Below, piece by piece: positions 1 through 10,569 of a stretch of DNA of 64,000 nucleotides; positions within the stretch are counted from its first letter, which is position 1, and every line of letters begins with the position of its first letter. Made by a program: the position numbers and the translations under genes. This DNA is from Conus ventricosus (Eukaryota; Mollusca; Gastropoda; Neogastropoda; Conidae): positions 47,057,895 through 47,121,894 of the forward strand of contig CM031595.1 in NCBI GenBank assembly GCA_018398815.1. The letters run 5' to 3'. Under the pieces are notes generated by a model. That model saw nothing but the letters and a program-made list of their open reading frames with translations. It did not search any database and was not told the DNA's origin.

Positions 1-234
1 TTTGTTGTTGTCGGTTGGGATGTTCTACTTTTCGTTTGTTTGATTGTTTTGTTTGGCTGATCTTTGTTTATTTGTGTGTGTGTGTTTTGTTTTTTTCTCT
101 TTTCTACAACTTTGAAACATTTCTTCCAAACAGCGATGGCGGTGATCCAGCAGAGCCTGGAATTCACGATCAATAAATCGGAAAAATAAACAAGACGTGT
201 GTTGGTGTCTTTGCATAGGTCAGGAATACATTGA

Positions 235-313
235 AGTGTGTGTGTGTGTTGTGTGTGTGTGTGTGTGTGTGTGTTTGTGTTTGTGTGTGTGTGTGTGTGT
301 GTGTATGTTTGTT

Positions 314-375
<62 letters not shown>

Positions 376-479
376 TGTGTAGGAGTGTGCACGCGCACAC
401 CTACGAGCGCACGCATGTGAGCGCATATAATTTTTTTTTATATACGTGCATGTGTATGTATGCCATGCATGCTTAAGTG

Positions 480-535
<56 letters not shown>

Positions 536-560
536 CGTGTGTATGTGTGTGTGTACGTAC
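235..560. repeat. (GT)n microsatellite cluster
   Basis: Two long GT tracts (about 235-375 and 482-560) with scattered GC and TA steps. All long frames here are dipeptide translations of the repeat and are not genes. Confidence 0.95.
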
Positions 561-718
561 GCGCGCACGCACGCTCTTGCCTATTCCTGCACCTCTTCGT
601 ATCTACACATAACCACGCGAGTGCGAGGCAATGTCTAGCATACATGCACACACTGTTCCACAAACAGATAAGAGTGTGTCTACGTCTGTGCTCTGTTCAT
701 GTTTTAAGCACTGCTAAG

Positions 719-922
719 CGTCCAGGCGGCGGCAGCGGTCACAGCGAATGCAGAGAGTGGCAGGAGGGGGGCAGACTGCTACAAAGAAGGCTTCGCGGAA
801 TCCCAGATAGAGAAATGTGCCCAACCTCTCCGTCGTCACCTGGGCTCCGTCTCTTTCCAGCCCCCGGACCAGTCCCAGTCCTTCCTGTTTTGGGCTGATG
901 CTTTCGATCGACACGTGTGCCG
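719..922 (+). CDS. Unrecognised host gene, internal exon 1 of 6 seen
   Basis: First of six plus-strand exons that chain together by splice phase (719-922, 2475-2671, 3806-3959, 5165-5285, 5695-5783, 6276-6326). Acceptor is the AG ending at 718; donor is CG|GTACGT. The frame starts with a split codon and gives about 67 residues including the run FLFWADAFDRHVCR. The last two bases (CG) pair with the first base of the next exon to complete an Arg codon. There is no start codon here, so the 5' end lies upstream or outside the window. I do not recognise the family and can name no domain. The six exons together give about 270 residues of C-terminal sequence. Confidence 0.55.
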
Positions 923-1016
923 GTACGTGGGAGCTCACAGTTCACCCTCTCTTTCTTCATACATACCCCATTTCACCCCTCTCATCGCTCTCTGTGTGTG
1001 ACTTCTTCTTCATATC

Positions 1017-1230
1017 GCGATACTCCCATTCTGTCTTTCACCCCATTAACCCCCTCCCTCTCTCGAATAGGGATTCTACCATTCTGTCTTCCACCCCTAC
1101 TCTCTCTCTCTCCACTCATATCGGGATATTCCCATTCTTTCACCCCATTAACCCCCTCTCTCTCGTATCGGGATTCTACCATTCTGTCTTCCACCCCTTA
1201 ACCCTTTCTCTCTCTCTCTTGTACCCCCCC
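1017..1230. repeat. Degenerate minisatellite in intron
   Basis: About four copies of a roughly 50-bp unit with the core CATTCTGTCTTCCACCCC, separated by CT-rich spacers and ending in a poly-C/CT tract. Confidence 0.7.
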
Positions 1231-1495
1231 CCCCCCCCCCCCTCTCTCTCTTGTCTATATAAATTACAATATTCATTTCATTCTTCAATAACTGTTAGGA
1301 TCATTCTATTGTGGCGCATATGGGCTTTTCCTTGAAAATTTAATCTGTGAAATTACACACACACACACATACACACACATATATATATATATATATAGTT
1401 ACAAATAATGCTTTCTTGTTGTCCTGAGCTCCGCACCTTGTAGAATACACTGAAGGAAAAACTGGAGACGGTAAAATGCAAGAATAAGAACAACA

Positions 1496-1570
1496 GTCTT
1501 TTCATGTCTCAGACTTAAAAGTTTAACAAACTTTCGGTGTTAAAAGCTTCACCAAGCCAAGATACAGTTA
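1496..1570 (-). repeat. Hammerhead-like repeat end, minus strand copy
   Basis: Read on the minus strand, this carries TTGGTGA, a short stem (AGCTTTTAACACC), GAAA and GTTTGTTA, then a tail shared with 1736-1800 (GTCTGAGACATGAAAAGACTG type). Two positions of the CUGANGA core are changed (C3 and A6). It faces the plus-strand copy at 1736, so the pair brackets about 170 bp. Confidence 0.5.
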
Positions 1571-1728
1571 TAAAAGCCTACATCAAGCAACATGACATAT
1601 CGTTGATGGTGAATTCCTGTTCAGGTAAAACCAGGTAAAAAGAGGTCAACAACTGTTGCATGCAAGGCAAAATACCCATAGACCATCCACACACACATTT
1701 TACTTGGTGTGAAGCTGTTATCATTGTA

Positions 1729-1800
1729 CCTTGGCCTGATGAAGCTTTAACAGCGAAAATTTGTTAAAAATACAAGTCAGACATGAAAAGACTGGGTTTT
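1729..1800 (+). ncRNA. Hammerhead-ribozyme-like motif, Penelope-type
   Basis: CTGATGA (1736-1742), stem II AGCTTTAACAGC (1743-1754, GCT pairs with AGC), GAAA (1755-1758) and ATTTGTTA follow in the order of a hammerhead core. Stem III would be only two A-U pairs with a UUUG loop. Stem I is weak (CTTG with CAAG around an internal loop). I infer a remnant of a Penelope-like element end; such elements are known to carry hammerheads. Confidence 0.5.
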
Positions 1801-1892
1801 TTTTTTAATTCTTGTAGTGTGTGTGTGTGTTGAACAATATAGTAAACGGTGAAACAAGTGCAGGCTAACAATCCCTCCGTCATTACATTGAC

Positions 1893-1982
1893 TTGAGTGT
1901 GTGTGTGTGTGGTGTGTGGTGTGTGTGTGTGTGTGTGTGTGTGTGGCGCGCGCGCGTGTGTGTGGTATGTGTGTGTGGCGCG

Positions 1983-2018
<36 letters not shown>

Positions 2019-2112
2019 GATCACGAAGAGAGCAGAGAAGGAAAGAGGCTACCAGTCTTTGAAACAGACTGTACTGTATGTCTGGTTTGAAAGTGATTTT
2101 CAGTACTGCGTG

Positions 2113-2146
<34 letters not shown>

Positions 2147-2150
2147 CTTC
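1893..2150. repeat. (GT)n and (CA)n microsatellites
   Basis: GT tract at 1893-2015 with CGCGCG interruptions, and a CA tract at 2114-2146. Both lie in the intron between exons 1 and 2. Confidence 0.95.
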
Positions 2151-2474
2151 AGCTATTTGACATGGGCTACACATCCTGTTGGAATGCAGCAGGCTTCATC
2201 AGGCAAACAAAATCTACCCGCTTTTTCTCCCCTCTCCCCACTGGTCACTCCCACCTTTTGCATTCTGCCTTAATACCATATATACATTACACGCGAGTCA
2301 AATGAGACGTTCATTTTTCCCTCTCGTCACAAGAGGCGGTTATTTTTCTCTCTCGATGATTTTTGTAGGGACAGAGTAATATCTTTATTATTTTTGCCTA
2401 GAGACTTCATTCAATCATCAAATTTTCCCCTGGTGATAATCATGGCACTAACCACTTGATTGCAACTATACTAG

Positions 2475-2671
2475 ACAGCAGCTTCAGCAACAAGTGGCCG
2501 ACGTCTACCGCTGTCTCTTCGATGCCGTCCATCACTGTCTCGAACAGTTCCGTGCCGATACTGAAGCGCACGGCGACTACAGCACAAGAATTCTCCTTCA
2601 TGATTTGGAATTCTACTTACCTGACCCTGACCGGACTGGCGAGGCTCTGAACTTTTTCTGTAGAGTCAAAG
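2475..2671 (+). CDS. Unrecognised host gene, exon 2
   Basis: Acceptor ACTAG|A, donor AAAG|GTGCTC. It starts by completing the Arg codon left by the exon ending at 922 and runs 65 codons plus one base. The peptide opens with a Gln-rich stretch (QQLQQQVADVYRCLF) and continues LLHDLEFYLPDPDRTGEA. It looks helical and cytosolic, with no signal peptide or membrane segment. The long open phase-consistent frame and codon use unlike the flanking microsatellites support a real exon. Family unknown. Confidence 0.6.
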
Positions 2672-2801
2672 GTGCTCTCTCTCTCTCCGTCTCTCCGTCT
2701 GTGTGTCTACACCTCTCTCTCTCTTGTTCTAAAGTAAACCTGCTAACCAACTAAATTAGGACGTTTCTAAGCACAGGTAAGCCATTGCTGTTTGTCATTT
2801 T

Positions 2802-2893
2802 CGTGTGTGTGTGTGTGTGTGCGTGCGTGCGTGTGCGTGTGTCTGTGTGCACGCGCGCGCATGTGTGTGTGTGTGTGTGTGTGCGCGCGCGCC
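2802..2893. repeat. (GT)n microsatellite with CG steps
   Basis: Alternating purine-pyrimidine tract with GCGC blocks. No coding signal. Confidence 0.9.
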
Positions 2894-3805
2894 ACATACA
2901 CAATGGCACTGAAAAGCCTGAAATTAATATCAAAACAAAGAATTATCTTCATCTCACTTTTCCGTACAACTAAGGCACGTGCACATTCGCACACACATAC
3001 GTGAACCGACGTGCATGCAGAATATGAAAAAAAAGCTTGCAAAATGGGATTTAAAGCCATATTTCAAGAAAAAAAATAGTGTGGCACAAGCAACGTTTTC
3101 AGTTTGCACCCCTTTTCTCCATCCCTCCCTCCCCTCTCTCTCTCATTTAAAGTTTGTAAGTTTCTGATTACCTGCCCACGTACATTTGTCTGAAGAAATG
3201 ATGATGTTTGGAAATCTGCGAGGGAGGTATTGTTTTAGAGCTCACGTTCATCAAGAGTAATCCCGCTGTTTTCATGGGACAGATGCCACTGGTGGGCACG
3301 CCCAAAGCAATCTTGCCGTCAGTCGGTTTAAACAGTTCAATCAGAGAGAGCAAAATGCCAACACGTGGTGGGCGTCAAACAGTGCACTTGTACTGCAGAC
3401 AGTCGATATCCCGATCGTTCTTCTGTCGTGCCGTTCAAATAAAAAATTCAGCTCTCTAGATTTATTTGGCCCACTCGTAAACTGAGAAAAGGCGACTCCT
3501 TTATAACAATGGAAAGACGGCGTTTTCTTCCCTAATTTTGTTGTTGTTGTTGTTTGAGATAGGTCTACTGTGTCGGGGATGATCAACTTGTTTGCTGTGG
3601 GGGGGCTTTACGTGCTCTCAATATTTCGTGCAAGTGGAACCTCTGTTAACCCCCTTCATCCAAAAGACTATCACCACAATTTTAATGCGTAGTATGGGTA
3701 ATGGAAAGTGTGTGTGTGTGTGTGCGTGTGTGTGTGCGTGTGCATGTGTGTGTGGAACGATGATTGGTGAGAAACGGTGGTGGTCACCTAAACCTGTGTG
3801 TGCAG

Positions 3806-3959
3806 AGGTGGACTTGCGTTGCTTGGAGGAGGAAGTGACTCAGGTGCATCTGTTCCTCTGTGGATATCACGAGTACCAGAAAATAATGCCCATGGTACAG
3901 GACATTGAACTGCTCCGTAAACACCAGAATGTGGACCAGCTGAAATCTGCCATCTGCCA
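3806..3959 (+). CDS. Unrecognised host gene, exon 3
   Basis: Acceptor TGTGTGCAG|AGG follows a (GT)n tract that may serve as its pyrimidine-poor branch region; donor is CA|GTAAGT. The entering phase fits the preceding exon exactly (G + AG). The peptide includes VDLRCLEEEVTQVHLFLCGY and DIELLRKHQNVDQLK, probably alpha-helical. The exit phase by the canonical donor is 2, which does not fit the next exon (phase 0), so either one G was lost at the donor or a small exon lies in between. Confidence 0.6.
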
Positions 3960-4138
3960 GTAAGTTGTCAGCGCAGAAACATTGAAAACATTTCGAGGAA
4001 ACATTGAAAACTGATTGGAGGAAAAAAGCAACAATTTTTTCAGGAAAAAATACCCATCAAACAAACAATTAAACACTGAAAAAACCAAAACACTGAAACC
4101 CCCTCCAAAAAAACAACAAGAAAGGGAACACACACACA

Positions 4139-4190
<52 letters not shown>

Positions 4191-5164
4191 AATCAAATGT
4201 GTGCAAAAGGCAAAGCAGAAACAATATCTATTGAAACAAATGCATGGAAAACAGTTTTTGCAGTTACAGTTGGTTTTAGAAGCAGCAGATACGAATATGT
4301 GAAACCTATTCATCCAACTGTATCTTGATCTTTAACCCTTTCAACACAAGCTGCCAGCTGCTGAAAGCCAGGTGTGCAGGAGACCTACTTTGGGGGTACT
4401 AGATTTTATATGGCTGAACTTTCGAACCACCTATCAATTGTTTTCAAATATACACCATATTAAAGATGATATAACATCATCTTTTTACCATGTTCTTACT
4501 ATTCAATATGAGAGGAAACCTCAAACGAAAACTCACACAAACAAACAACTAGTACCCCAAGTATCTCTGCTGCACCGCTTTCAGCTTTACATCTGGTAAG
4601 CAGTACAAAAAGACTTGTACTTTCACCCGTCCACCAATTCAATACTGCTACTAAATAATATTCTCTACATTTTTTTATCCATCTGAAGTATTATCAAATT
4701 AACATAATTAATATCCTGAAGGGGGTCAAGGTCAACTATTGACATAGAACATTACAAAAGTGCTGTTATTCTTCCATCACTTTAATGATGATATTAATGT
4801 GCATGACATATATTTTCTTAAAATCCAGTTTCCGCAGTTTGACCGAATTAATTGATCTCTCAAGGAGACCCATACTTTTCACATTGTTCTGTGTATGGTC
4901 TGATTTTTAAACTACAGATTAATAAACTGAAGGAAAAAAAAAGTGTTACATATTATGATCACCTCGTTTCTTTTAAGACATTCTACAAATGCGAGTGATT
5001 TTGATAAATGTAACTGTTGATCTGATATGTCGTCAATTCTCAAAAGATGATTTTGTGTGTGTCTCATTAACAAAATAAAAACAACCTAACAACCCCCCCC
5101 TCCCCCCAAAAAAAACGATTTTCATGTATTTTGAATGTTCATACTTATCTGGACACTCCTACAG

Positions 5165-5285
5165 GCTTTTAAAGACTCCACAACTTGTGCTGTGGACCGG
5201 ATGAAGCCATCATGTCCACAGAAAACAGTGTTGTTCTTCAAAACCCTGCTTGATTTCTTTAAACCCCCAATCTGTCAGTCTGACG
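5165..5285 (+). CDS. Unrecognised host gene, exon 4
   Basis: Acceptor CCTACAG|GCT, donor GACG|GTAAGT. Forty codons plus one base, containing KPSCPQKTVLFFKTLLDFF. Exit phase 1 matches the next exon, which begins AC and completes an Asp codon. Entry phase 0 conflicts with the GTAAGT donor of the exon ending at 3959. Confidence 0.55.
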
Positions 5286-5694
5286 GTAAGTCCATATCAA
5301 CATTTGAGTTAACATATGAAATTCATTGCGCATCATTTTGCATAGAGTCATTTTGCAAAACATTATTTCTCAACTCAAATACAGTGCATTCATTAAAACG
5401 ATGTATCATTCCAATTCACATAAAATCTCATGAGTATCCCCTCTACTGCCATTTCATGATTGCATCTGTTAAACTTTTGTTGAGATTGTCCACCAGATGA
5501 TCTACTGCCATTTCTTGATTGGATCTCGTTATGCTTTTTGTTGAAATTGTATGTCTACTGCCTTTTCTCCATCAGATCTTATTAACCCGTTTGTTGAGCT
5601 TGTCAGTCTACTGCCATTTCTTGATTGGATCTCATTAAACATTTGGTTAAAATTGCTGAGAATACAAGGGAAGCAAACAAACAAACAAAAAAAG

Positions 5695-5783
5695 ACAGTG
5701 GAAGTGTTGGAAGACACAATCATGATATGGATGTAGATGTAAATGATCCAAAGAATGTCGATGATAGTGCTGCTCATGAGCAG
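5695..5783 (+). CDS. Unrecognised host gene, exon 5
   Basis: Acceptor AAAAAAAG|AC, donor GAGCAG|GTAAGATAAG. An acidic, polar peptide with HNHDMDVDVNDPKNVDD, likely a disordered tail. The donor site runs straight into the terminal repeat of an inverted-repeat element (5790-6199), so the element fills most of this intron. Confidence 0.55.
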
Positions 5784-5789
5784 GTAAGA

Positions 5790-6114
5790 TAAGATAATGT
5801 TGCTTATAGCCCAGCCGACCATGGACAACCTCCTTTTATCATCAAATATAATTTACCAAAGATCTCTCTTGAAACAAGTACATTTACATCCTCAGTGTTT
5901 ATAGCAAAAACAAAACACTTTTTCATATTTGTTGATTTTATGAAATGCATTAATCTTTGAAAAAAAAAAAAAGCTTCTTTTGCCAGCACATTGGTTTTGT
6001 TCAGAATAATGCCAAAGGAATCAGACATTAATGGATGCACACACACATACATGTATATGTACATAATATACATATATATCTGTGTATATATATATATATA
6101 TAATATAATATATA

Positions 6115-6147
<33 letters not shown>

Positions 6148-6197
6148 AGCCCTGATGTGGCCCTTTGCGGTCGGCTGGGCTATAAGTAACATTATCT

Positions 6198-6199
<2 letters not shown>
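5790..6199. mobile_element. Inverted-repeat element (MITE-like) in last intron
   Basis: Left end 5790-5820 and right end 6169-6199 are inverted repeats of about 31 bp (TAAGATAATGTT...CAGCCGACC) with one or two mismatches. The interior has no coding capacity and contains TA and GA microsatellites. It lies six bases from the exon 5 donor. Superfamily unknown. Confidence 0.65.
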
Positions 6200-6239
<40 letters not shown>

Positions 6240-6275
6240 ACAACAGTAGTTATTCATATATAATTATGTTTGCAG

Positions 6276-6326
6276 GGAAAGAAGACAGGAAAGGCAAATC
6301 CAAGGAAATCGTCAAGTCTCCATGAT
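6276..6326 (+). CDS. Unrecognised host gene, last exon with stop
   Basis: Acceptor TTTGCAG|GGA, entering at phase 0 as required. It adds a short basic tail (GKKTGKANPKEIVKSP) and ends in TGA at 6324-6326. This is the best candidate for the C-terminus of the gene. A 3' UTR of unknown length follows. Confidence 0.5.
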
Positions 6327-6779
6327 GAAATGTAATTATTACACGATATTGTTGGAAATCAACCAAAATGAAATAAGCCTGCGTTGCGCAGCAAGCATCC
6401 AGTTCTTTATGCCACTTCTTCTTCATTGAGTCTTTAATTTTTCCCCCCCCAAAGAGACAGCTTAATACAATATTTGTTTGTGTCTTGGTCGTGATGCCAA
6501 AAGTATACCAGAGTAGTTTTTTGAATTATAAATAATTCATAAAAGTCTTGATACCTGTAACAGATCTGCAAGGTTCATTTCTTTCCCTACAGCATAATAT
6601 GGACAACTTATATGAGAAAGAACTTTGGTTATGTTTGGTTTCAGTTCATGGGCATATGTTGCGTTAAACTCAAGGAGAAAATCAAGGGCAGGTCCCCCCT
6701 ACCTTTCCCCCCAAGTCAACATGAAAATGACTAATTGTAAGGAAGAGAATGGTAAAGTCAAAGCATTGAAAGACTAAAC

Positions 6780-6990
6780 TAGGACAGAGCAAGGAGAATG
6801 TTCCAGGACCCTCAGTAACCCCACACCTATCTCTGATCTATCCAGATGTCTCAGAATCCTAATTGTCTCAAGAGATGGGTCAGAGGGGGGTGAGATCTGC
6901 ATGTATCTTGACTCTTGAGAGAAAAGCTCCCATACCCTAGCTGTCTGAAGAGGGGATTGAACCAAGGACCTTCAATCAAGACAGTTTAAG
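6780..6990 (-). repeat. Possible tRNA-related SINE
   Basis: The minus strand has a B-box-like GGTTCAATCC around 6948-6965. I see no clear A box at the right distance, so this is weak. Confidence 0.25.
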
Positions 6991-7105
6991 TTTTACATAT
7001 TTTAGTGTTTTTTTTTTATATGGCCCAGTTGAACGCACAGCGCCCTCTTGAGGCTGTCAACCTGCAGAGGTGGGGAAAGAGAAAAAGTGAAAAAGGAGGA
7101 AAATT

Positions 7106-7200
7106 TTTGCGGGGGTCTGGGGCCGCTGAAGGCCCCCAGTGGGGTCCAGGGGCAACGCCCCTGGTGGGGTCTGGGGCGAAGCCCCCTGAAGCTGAAGGAT
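7106..7200. repeat. GC-rich self-complementary repeat tail
   Basis: A run of short palindromic stems (GGGGCAACGCCCC, GGGGCGAAGCCCC) in AT-rich surroundings. A similar block occurs at 28590-28645. I infer subterminal sequence of a DNA transposon. Confidence 0.45.
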
Positions 7201-7410
7201 TTTTGTCATTTAACATTGAAAAAATCATAATCTTTGACACCAAATGATCAAGATCAAAAGTGTGCATGTGTGAGCGTTTGAATCATGTGTGTCACTCTGT
7301 GCAACTGTGTGTGTGCATGTGTGTGTGTCAAATCATGAAACAAAATATCTATAAAGTATTGACATACCTCTCCCACTAGTCCCAGGACTCCATGAAGATC
7401 ACATGGACAC

Positions 7411-7807
7411 AGGATTGCTGGCTGCTGGTCAATAGTTCTTCCACACACAATGAAGACCACACTAAACAGGATTGTCCATTTCTGGCTGATAATAGTTCTT
7501 CCCCACACAATGAAGACCACACTAAAGAGGATTGTCCATTTCTGGCTGATAATAGTTCTTCCCCACACAATGAAGACCACACTAAACAGGATTGTCCATT
7601 TGCAGGCTGATAATCAATAGTTCTTCCCCACACAATAAAGACAATACTAAACAGGAATGTCCATTTGCTGGCTGATAATCAATAGTTTTTCCCCACACAA
7701 TGAAGACCACACTAAACAGGATTGTCCATTTGCTGGCTACTAATCAAGTTCTTCCACACACAATGAAGTCAAGACTAAACATGATTGCCCATTTGCTGGT
7801 TGCTAAT

Positions 7808-7810
<3 letters not shown>
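7411..7810. repeat. Minisatellite, about 60-65 bp unit, six copies
   Basis: Units begin GATTGTCCATTT and end CACACTAAACAG. Spacing is 60 bp for the first copies and 63-65 bp for the later ones. The last, partial copy runs into a (GA)n tract (7812-7848). Confidence 0.9.
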
Positions 7811-7850
<40 letters not shown>

Positions 7851-7867
7851 AGCATTAGTCGGAAGAA

Positions 7868-8152
7868 CTAAATAATCTTGGGTTTCTTGGCAGCTGAGTG
7901 ATTTCCTTCACGTTCAGCCTTTCGCTTGTTTGACAGTTGCTCAAGCTTGGATCGCATTGCTCTCTTGTGAGCCAGGCGGGCTGCTTTCTCGGCTTCAGCA
8001 TTCAAATCCTTAGCTCTCTTTCTACTCAGTTCAGCTTGTTTCTTCACAGACAATGCCACTCTTTTTTGTTCCAGATCCTCTCCCTCTTTCTTTTGCCTTG
8101 CTTTATGTTTGGCAGCTGCTCCTCTCATAAGACGGCACATCCTGTGGTTCAC
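7868..8152 (-). pseudogene. hAT element ORF, basic C-terminal tail
   Basis: About 94 residues rich in Lys, Ala and Glu, ending KRKAEREGNHSAAKKPKII. Coiled-coil-like and nuclear in character. It sits directly beyond the inserted 590-bp element from the hAT dimerisation domain, but is one base out of frame with it. I read it as the former 3' part of the same transposon gene or an exon of it. Function as a separate protein is unlikely. Confidence 0.45.
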
Positions 8153-8742
8153 CAGAGCTTAATCTAGGATTTTTGAAAAAGGGGGGCAGTCCCCCCCTCA
8201 TATAAAAAAAAGGGGGGCACTCCCCCCCCTCCTCTCTCCCCGGGCCACTTCAGCCAATCGTCTTGAAACCGGTGTTCCCTTGCACTCTTTTCGGCTGCTT
8301 CTCCGAGCTTTTGGATGTAGTCGCAGTTTCTTCATGATCTTCTCCACCCTCGTATGGCAGAGAATCTTTTTTTTTTTTTTTCACTTTTCCTCAACGAAAG
8401 TCGAAGTCGAATAGGGTCGGTGCACGCTTCATTTTGGAAAATATCCAATATGGCGCCTTAAACTCTCGCAACTTCTCGTCGGTGATTGAGATGGAGGAGA
8501 TGAACGCCGCCGATTGGTTGATTTACACTAACAGCCAATGAAATATCAAGAAATCGTTCGCTCCTGCTCAGTCCTAGTTTCAGTTTTCAAGCAGACGACA
8601 AACGAGCGCCCGCAACAATCAGTGAACAGGGCGGGCAGTCCTGCAACTGTGCGGGAGTCTGCCCGCGTTAAGACTCGACAATTGCGGGAAGGAACAGATA
8701 TTCGGGGGATTGTACCAATCCCGCGCTCTAGATTAAGCTCTG
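8153..8742. mobile_element. 590-bp nested element with hAT-type ends
   Basis: Ends are a perfect 15-bp inverted repeat (CAGAGCTTAATCTAG at 8153-8167 and its complement at 8728-8742), flanked by GTTCAC on both sides (8147-8152 and 8743-8748). The CAGAG start is typical of hAT; hAT duplications are normally 8 bp, and an 8-bp reading has one mismatch. It has no transposase, so it is a non-autonomous copy, and it splits the hAT ORF. Confidence 0.8.
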
Positions 8743-8748
8743 GTTCAC

Positions 8749-9394
8749 TGGTGAGTACTTTGGCTCTTTCCTTGAGAAACAGTCTACAGCTGTTTTTTTT
8801 ACTGCTACGAAGGGCGTATTTCACAGTTTGAATGCTTGAATATGTCTCCACATTCATTTTTGTCGACTTTGAGTCGATGACACTGCCCATAACACTGAAA
8901 GAGGATTCCACAGCAGGGCCATGAAAACAGGTCAGAAGTGCAAGAACCATGAAGGTGAGGAGGGGATAGTTTTCCTGCTTGGCAATGATGCTCCACCATT
9001 CATCCACAGCTACTGGCTGCTCCTGTCTTTCAGATGGCGGAAATTCCAAAGATGAGCAGAATCTCTGTACCTCCACTTTGTAGGCATCTTGCATGGCATC
9101 CTCTCTCCTTTGCTGTTCATGTTCTGAGCAGTCATCTTTCTCCACTTGCAGTACATTGTGTGACCAGCGTGGGCAGACGTTCAAAGGCCTTTTTGGCAAG
9201 ACTGATGATCCAAGCGTCACATTCGTAAGGCGATTTTTCACTCTGACGCGGTGTTTATCAACAAGAAGATGGTTCTTCAGCGCTGATTTCCCCTTTGAAC
9301 CATACTTAATAGTGTCGTTGCACCATGTGCACACTGCTAAGCCAGGTCGGTCAGTTTTTTTTAATAGAATCCCCCAGTCGAAGTTGCACATCAC
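8749..9394 (-). pseudogene. hAT transposase remnant: BED finger joined to dimerisation domain
   Basis: The N-terminal part has a BED-type zinc finger: CTWC, then KSALKNH and DKH about 20 residues on. The C-terminal part has the hAT dimerisation signature WWSIIAKQENYPLLTFMVLA followed by HGPAVESSFS. Only about 100 residues separate them, so the RNase H-like catalytic core is absent. Upstream at 9395-9480 the minus strand continues KNKWNWKWLDEVV in another frame, showing a frameshift at the A/T run near 9360. No activity is expected. A domesticated BED-hATC fusion is possible, but the insertion and frameshift argue against it. Confidence 0.75.
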
Positions 9395-9830
9395 GGCTGA
9401 CAGAAGCTATAACGATCTTTTTGTTCACAACTTCATCCAGCCATTTCCAATTCCACTTATTTTTCACTGAGGAATCAATGGAACTTGCCAACACTTTTTC
9501 ATTTTTTAACGTGCGAAACATTTTCGCCTGTCACCAGTCAAAAACTTATGAAAAAAAGATGGCGGCGAATAAGGTCTGCGGATTATTTCCCTTTGGTTGA
9601 TAGATTCGGTTAACCGCGTCGTACGTTGTTCTTGTACTTGTCTCGGGAGGGCTCATGTTAAACGGAAATGACCGAACGAATCAGTAGGTAGGTTGCTCGA
9701 CGAGTCATTCGCTGACGTAGTTTCACCCCCTCGCCCTCGCATTACGGCCATGCGAGCGTAGGATTTCGCCTAAGGCGGAAGAGCTCTGATAAATGTTACA
9801 CCCCCCCCCCCCCCCCCCCCCCCCAATTTC
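9395..9830. mobile_element. hAT element 5' region
   Basis: GC-rich leader of the minus-strand hAT gene. It contains CAGAGCTCTTCCGCC on the minus strand (around 9775-9790), which could be a terminal repeat, and ends beside a poly-C run (9799-9824). Confidence 0.4.
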
Positions 9831-10569
9831 TCAACGGATTTGCATCGATCTCAAAAATGACCTCTGAGCCTCCAAAAAGGCGGAATTCCGCCGAAAGGCG
9901 GAAGATTCCCACGTCTGAACCTGAAGCACAGTCCCCACCCAGCCTACCCCTTCCAACACCCCTAATTCAAATGTTAGAAAAGTGGTTATGGTTTGGGATG
10001 GAATGTCTAAAATTTTTCTTAAAATGGAATTCTGATCATTTAACACGTTTGTTTGAAAGCGTGACATGAAACCAGTTTCTTTTTTTTTTTTCTTCCCTGC
10101 TTATGAAAGGCAGAGAAGTTTTCAGAATTGTGCAGATTCATATAATGGAAAAGGATGTCATTTTAATTTTTTTGTCAGTTTAATAGCAAGATAAGGTACT
10201 ATGTTAAATTGATTGCCGAGATTTATTTTCATCTTGAAAGCTTTTAATACATATCTTCAATTGATGTCTTATTGTCCAAAAGCAGAACCACATTTCAAAC
10301 TGTTTATTTTTACACATTCCAAGAGATGTCCAAGAATTATTCCTGTGTAAGTGTATGTGTTGTTTATCACCCAGTGTGCATGTGAGCACACTGTGTCATG
10401 AATCCATGGTATCTATATTTAAAGGAAAAAAATCTCAGCATGTAGTTGGCTTCATTCAATTTGGAGTATCGCTGTAGCAATAAAGATCCATTTCTTCTAG
10501 AGTAAACTATCATTCCTGTGTGTACAATTGTTTGCAAAGTTTCTAAAATATAAAACTCAATCGACAGAA
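9831..10569. other. Intergenic, no gene seen
   Basis: Contains the palindrome GGCGGAATTCCGCC near 9890 and otherwise AT-rich unique-looking sequence. I see no supported coding region. Confidence 0.6.

Noticed and set aside
220..663. Long His/Thr and Cys/Val open frames on both strands
   Set aside because: They are translations of (GT)n/(CA)n repeats; the same holds at 1764-2142, 35636-36286, 36505-37193, 39183-40025 and 44971-46078.
2160..2210. CTGATGA on the minus strand near 2195 as another hammerhead
   Set aside because: No GAAA follows a closed stem II.
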